7,402 nucleotides of DNA from positions 1 to 7,402 of the forward strand of contig JANXSA010000443.1 in the NCBI GenBank assembly GCA_025352915.1. The letters run 5' to 3'. The DNA comes from Rhodospirillales bacterium. GTDB taxonomy: Bacteria > Pseudomonadota > Alphaproteobacteria > Acetobacterales > Acetobacteraceae. Position 1 is the stretch's first letter. Each line of letters starts with the position of its first letter. The translations under genes were made by a program, and so were the position numbers. Positions 5,291-7,402 of this stretch are shown here, piece by piece. The notes under the pieces were generated by a model. It did no database searches, had not been told where the DNA came from, and saw only the letters and a list, made by a program, of their open reading frames with translations.

Positions 5291-6532
5291 TCAGTTTCCG
5301 GCGGCGGCGGCGGCGGCTTGTTCGGGACCGCGGGTGACTTGCAGGGCGTTGGGGCCGAAGCGGTCGCGGAAGGGTTGGGTGTCGATTTCTTCCAGTTGGA
5401 TTTCGCCGGCGAGGACTTTTTGCTTCCAGGCCTGGTGGGCGGGTTCGGCGGCGTGGAATTCGGGCATGACTTCGGCGGCGAAGAGTTCGAGGCTTTCGCA
5501 GATGTGTTCGTGGGTGTTTTTGCCGGCCTGGTTGAGCAGGATGATCTGGTCGACGTTGCTGGCCTGGAAGCGTTTGAGTTTGCGGCGGATGGTCTCCGGC
5601 GAGCCGATGAGGCCGCCGCGGACGGCGCGCTGGAAGGCGTCGGGGTTTTCGGCCTTCCACTTCAGGTATTCGTCCCAGAGGTTGACGGTGCCCGGCGGCG
5701 GGCGCTGGCGGCCGGAGGCGGAGCCGTAAAAGCGCAGGGCGAATTGGAAGAACGGGGCGCCTTCGGCGCGGGCGTAGGCTTCCTCGTCGGTCTTGGCGCA
5801 CATGAAGTAGCTGACCAGCGCCATGTTTGGGTTGGTCTGGTAGTCCGTGAGTTTGTTCAGACGCTTGGTGATGGCGTTGTAGTAGGCGTGGACCCAGGCG
5901 TGGGCGGCGTCGGCGCTGACGAACTGGAAGCCGAGGGCGCCGATGCCGCGCTGGCCGGCCATTTCGATGGTTTCGAGCTGGGAGCAGGCGACCCAGAGCG
6001 GGGGGTGGGGGGTTTGGATCGGTTTTGGCAGCACGTTGCGCAGCGGCATCTGGAAGTACGGGCCGTCATATTCGCAGCCGCCTTCGCGGAACATCGGGAT
6101 CACAGCGCGGACGCCGTCTTCCCAGACGGCGCGCTTGCTTGCCATGTCGCGGCCGAACGGGCCGAGTTCGGTGATGCTGGCACCTTCGCCCATGCCAAAT
6201 TCGACGCGGCCGCGGGAAAGCAGATCGAGGGTGGCGACTTTTTCGGCGACGCGGGCGGGGTGGTTGGAGGTGAGCTGGATGATGCCGTGGCCGAGGCGGA
6301 TGTTCTTGGTGCGCATGGCGGCGGCGGAGAGGAACATTTCGGGCTGCGGCGAGTGGGAGTATTCTTCGAGGAAGTGATGCTCGACTTCCCAGGCGTAGTC
6401 ATAGCCGAGTTTGTCGGCCAGCTCGACTTGGGCGAGGGCGTTGTGCAGCAGGTCCATGTCGCTGGTTGGGGCCCATTGCATGGAGCCCGAGGGGCGGGGG
6501 TTTTGCAGCTCGTAGAAGATGCCGAATTTCAT
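5291..6532 (-). CDS. LLM class flavin-dependent oxidoreductase (luciferase-like monooxygenase)
   Basis: This 413-residue cytoplasmic enzyme of the bacterial luciferase-like TIM-barrel superfamily would use reduced flavin (FMNH2 or F420-type cofactor, not decidable here) to oxidise an organic substrate. Visible family marks are the N-terminal strand MKFGIFYELQ, WEVEHHF (48-54), NIRLGHGI and LTSNHPARVAEKVATLDLLSRGRVEFGMGEG (about 77-117), and GSPETIRRKL (310-319) followed by VDQIILLNQAG and ELFAAEVMPEF. The frame is open to a TTG at 6607, but the ATG at 6532 is chosen because the first barrel strand begins right there and an AGGGA lies about ten bases upstream. A tail of about 50 residues after MPEF, ending in a six-Ala run coded by a GCG-type triplet repeat, is longer than in many relatives. 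The gene is divergent from a solute-binding protein gene. Natural substrate unknown. Confidence 0.95.
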   Translation of the reverse strand: MKFGIFYELQNPRPSGSMQWAPTSDMDLLHNALAQVELADKLGYDYAWEVEHHFLEEYSHSPQPEMFLSAAAMRTKNIRLGHGIIQLTSNHPARVAEKVATLDLLSRGRVEFGMGEGASITELGPFGRDMASKRAVWEDGVRAVIPMFREGGCEYDGPYFQMPLRNVLPKPIQTPHPPLWVACSQLETIEMAGQRGIGALGFQFVSADAAHAWVHAYYNAITKRLNKLTDYQTNPNMALVSYFMCAKTDEEAYARAEGAPFFQFALRFYGSASGRQRPPPGTVNLWDEYLKWKAENPDAFQRAVRGGLIGSPETIRRKLKRFQASNVDQIILLNQAGKNTHEHICESLELFAAEVMPEFHAAEPAHQAWKQKVLAGEIQLEEIDTQPFRDRFGPNALQVTRGPEQAAAAAAGN

Positions 6533-6559
6533 GGCGGTTTTCCCTGGACGTTGGCGATG

Positions 6560-6588
6560 ACGATAAGGGGGGCGGGGGCGCTCGCCAA
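6560..6588 (-). promoter_or_regulatory. Candidate promoter and inverted repeat for the LLM oxidoreductase gene
   Basis: On the minus strand TTGGCG (6588-6583) and TATCGT (6565-6560) are spaced 17 bases apart, each matching consensus at four positions. The predicted leader is about 20 bases. An inverted repeat with 7-base arms, TTGGCGA (6551-6557) and TCGCCAA (6582-6588), has one arm over the -35 box and the other near the expected start site, a geometry compatible with an operator. Both readings are pattern-based. Confidence 0.27.
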
Positions 6589-6601
6589 GGGGGAGGGAAG
6601 G

Positions 6602-6655
6602 AGGCAAGGAGAAGTCTTCTTTTTGTGAACAAAAAGAAGCAAAAAAACTTCGTCC
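6602..6655 (+). repeat. AT-rich palindromic repeat, copy D, left arm of a long inverted repeat
   Basis: The core 6616-6639 has the same 10-base arms as copies C and E. Bases 6612-6651 are the exact reverse complement of 6735-6774 in copy E (40 of 40). Similarity extends outward through AGGCAAGG (6602-6609) and inward through TCC (6653-6655), giving 54-base arms with three mismatches (6610, 6611, 6652). Confidence 0.9.
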
Positions 6656-6730
6656 GTTGGCGCTGGGCCAGGGTTGGGAGCTTGCAGCGTGTCCCGCCGG
6701 CGTGACGGGCGAGGGAGAGACGAGGCTTGT

Positions 6731-6784
6731 GGATGAAGTTTTTTTGCTTCTTTTTGTTCACAAAAAGAAGACTTTGCCTTGCCT
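6731..6784 (-). repeat. AT-rich palindromic repeat, copy E, right arm of a long inverted repeat
   Basis: The core 6747-6770 has arms CTTCTTTTTG and CAAAAAGAAG around TTCA, preceded by GATGAAG and seven T. It is in the same orientation as copies B and C and inverted relative to D. The right edge CCTTGCCT (6777-6784) pairs with AGGCAAGG at the left edge of D. Confidence 0.9.
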
Positions 6785-6888
6785 GGCTTTTCACGGCAGT
6801 TGTCCGTTTCGGTGGCGACGGTCAGGATGGCGGATGAAACGATGGCCGGTGCAGGCGCGCCGGCTTTTACGATACAGGGAGAACACCA

Positions 6889-7402
6889 ATGCGTCGCCGC
6901 GATATTCTCAAGTCCGCCGTGGCTGGGTCGGCCATGCTGGCGGCGCCGTCGATTGTGCAGGCGCAGAACGCCCGCACGTTGCGCTTTGTGCCGCATGCCG
7001 ATCCCGCCTCGCTGGACCCGGTTTGGACCACGGCGGATGTGACGCGCAACGTTTCGCTGGCAGTTTATGACACGCTGTATGGGGTGGATAAGGGCGGCAC
7101 GCCGCATGCGCAGATGGCGGCCGGCGCCACCACTTCGGCCGATGGCAAGATTTGGGAGATCACGCTGCGCGACGGGCTGAAGTTCCATGATGGCACGCCG
7201 GTTTTGGCGCGCGATGCGGTGGCTTCGGTGGCGCGGTCGAACAAGCGCAATCCGCTGGGGCAGGCGTTGGCGCTGGCGATGGATGAGATGAGTGCGGCGT
7301 CGGACAAGGTGATCAAGATCCAATTGAAGAAGCCGTTCGGGCTGTTGCCGGATGCGCTGGCGCAATACACCACGGCGGTGATGCCGGAGCGGATCGCCAA
7401 GA
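6889..7402 (+). CDS. Extracellular solute-binding protein family 5, Tat-exported (partial, 3' end beyond window)
   Basis: This is the periplasmic binding component of an ABC importer of the peptide/nickel/opine (SBP_bac_5) type. 171 codons are visible. The N-terminus MRRRDILK matches the twin-arginine pattern (RR-x-hydrophobic-L-K). A hydrophobic stretch (10-23) and a likely signal peptidase site after VQA (residue 25) follow, so export is probably by Tat in folded form. The mature start has the family pattern LRFVPHADPASLDPVW, then LAVYDTLYG (58-65), and LRDGLKFHDGTP (93-104), the hallmark of this family. AGGGAGA (6876-6882) is 6 bases before the ATG, which fixes the start. Permease and ATPase genes would be expected to the right, outside the window. 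The ligand cannot be predicted from this part. The gene is divergent from the LLM oxidoreductase. Confidence 0.94.
   Translation, partial: MRRRDILKSAVAGSAMLAAPSIVQAQNARTLRFVPHADPASLDPVWTTADVTRNVSLAVYDTLYGVDKGGTPHAQMAAGATTSADGKIWEITLRDGLKFHDGTPVLARDAVASVARSNKRNPLGQALALAMDEMSAASDKVIKIQLKKPFGLLPDALAQYTTAVMPERIAK

Larger units (their letters stand above)
6602..6784. repeat. Long inverted-repeat element (copies D and E) in the divergent intergenic region
   Basis: This 183-base unit consists of 54-base arms (6602-6655, 6731-6784) around a 75-base GC-rich spacer (6656-6730). It fills about half of the 356-base gap between the oxidoreductase start (6532) and the solute-binding protein start (6889). 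The spacer holds no credible gene. As RNA the arms could form one long stem, or each arm could fold into its own short hairpin. No direct target duplication is evident at the ends, and there is no transposase. It resembles a paired extragenic palindrome or a small non-autonomous element. Confidence 0.8.

Noticed and set aside
5189..6628. A 479-codon open frame on the plus strand antisense to the LLM oxidoreductase
   Set aside because: It is Gly/Ala/Val/Glu-rich with no recognisable motif, begins inside repeat C and ends inside repeat D, and mirrors the codon bias of the real minus-strand gene. Long antisense frames are expected at this GC content.
6612..6774. The 40-base inverted repeat as terminal inverted repeats of an insertion sequence
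   Set aside because: There is no transposase frame between the arms, no visible target-site duplication, and the same unit occurs elsewhere as a single copy (C). A paired palindrome fits better.
3877..6784. Repeats A-E as a CRISPR array
   Set aside because: Spacing is irregular (tens to more than a thousand bases), orientations alternate, genes lie between the copies, and no cas gene is present.

Overview
The window looks like a stretch of a high-GC alphaproteobacterial chromosome. I would guess Acetobacteraceae/Rhodospirillales, from the hisZ/AsmA/LLM-oxidoreductase/Tat-exported solute-binding-protein gene mix and from the AT-rich hairpin repeats scattered in otherwise GC-rich DNA. The taxonomic guess is from memory and unchecked. 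There is no phage, integron, CRISPR array, tRNA or rRNA.

Layout, left to right. (1) Bases 1-515, minus strand: 5' part of hisZ, running off the left edge. (2) 568-2526, minus: a complete AsmA-family envelope protein, 52 bases upstream of hisZ and probably co-transcribed with it. (3) 2527-2639: a short divergent promoter region. (4) 2640-3875, plus: a complete fold-type I PLP aminotransferase. (5) 3876-4060: a convergent intergenic region filled by two inverted hairpin repeats that look like a bidirectional terminator. (6) 4061-4654, minus: a 197-residue hypothetical protein, with a promoter placed so that its mRNA may be leaderless. (7) 4655-5290: a repeat-rich region holding the remains of a small gene (about 4816-5080, minus), broken by a one-base deletion and cut off at a REP-like repeat. 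A second REP-like copy, a solitary AT-rich hairpin and a third kind of hairpin follow. (8) 5291-6532, minus: a complete luciferase-like (LLM) flavin-dependent oxidoreductase. (9) 6533-6888: a divergent intergenic region dominated by a long inverted repeat with 54-base arms. (10) 6889-7402, plus: 5' part of a Tat-exported family 5 extracellular solute-binding protein, running off the right edge.

The protein-coding genes are ordinary housekeeping or metabolic genes, and I see no sign of a new multi-gene system. The most interesting material lies between the genes. Five copies (A-E) of one AT-rich palindromic repeat occur in 2.9 kb, four of them as two inward-facing pairs. Comparing copies shows paired, compensatory base changes that keep the hairpin stem, which suggests that the structure itself is maintained. 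The other notable item is the small decayed gene lying between two direct copies of a second repeat.

The LLM oxidoreductase and the solute-binding protein are divergent neighbours and could share a substrate (uptake plus oxidation), but this rests on proximity only.
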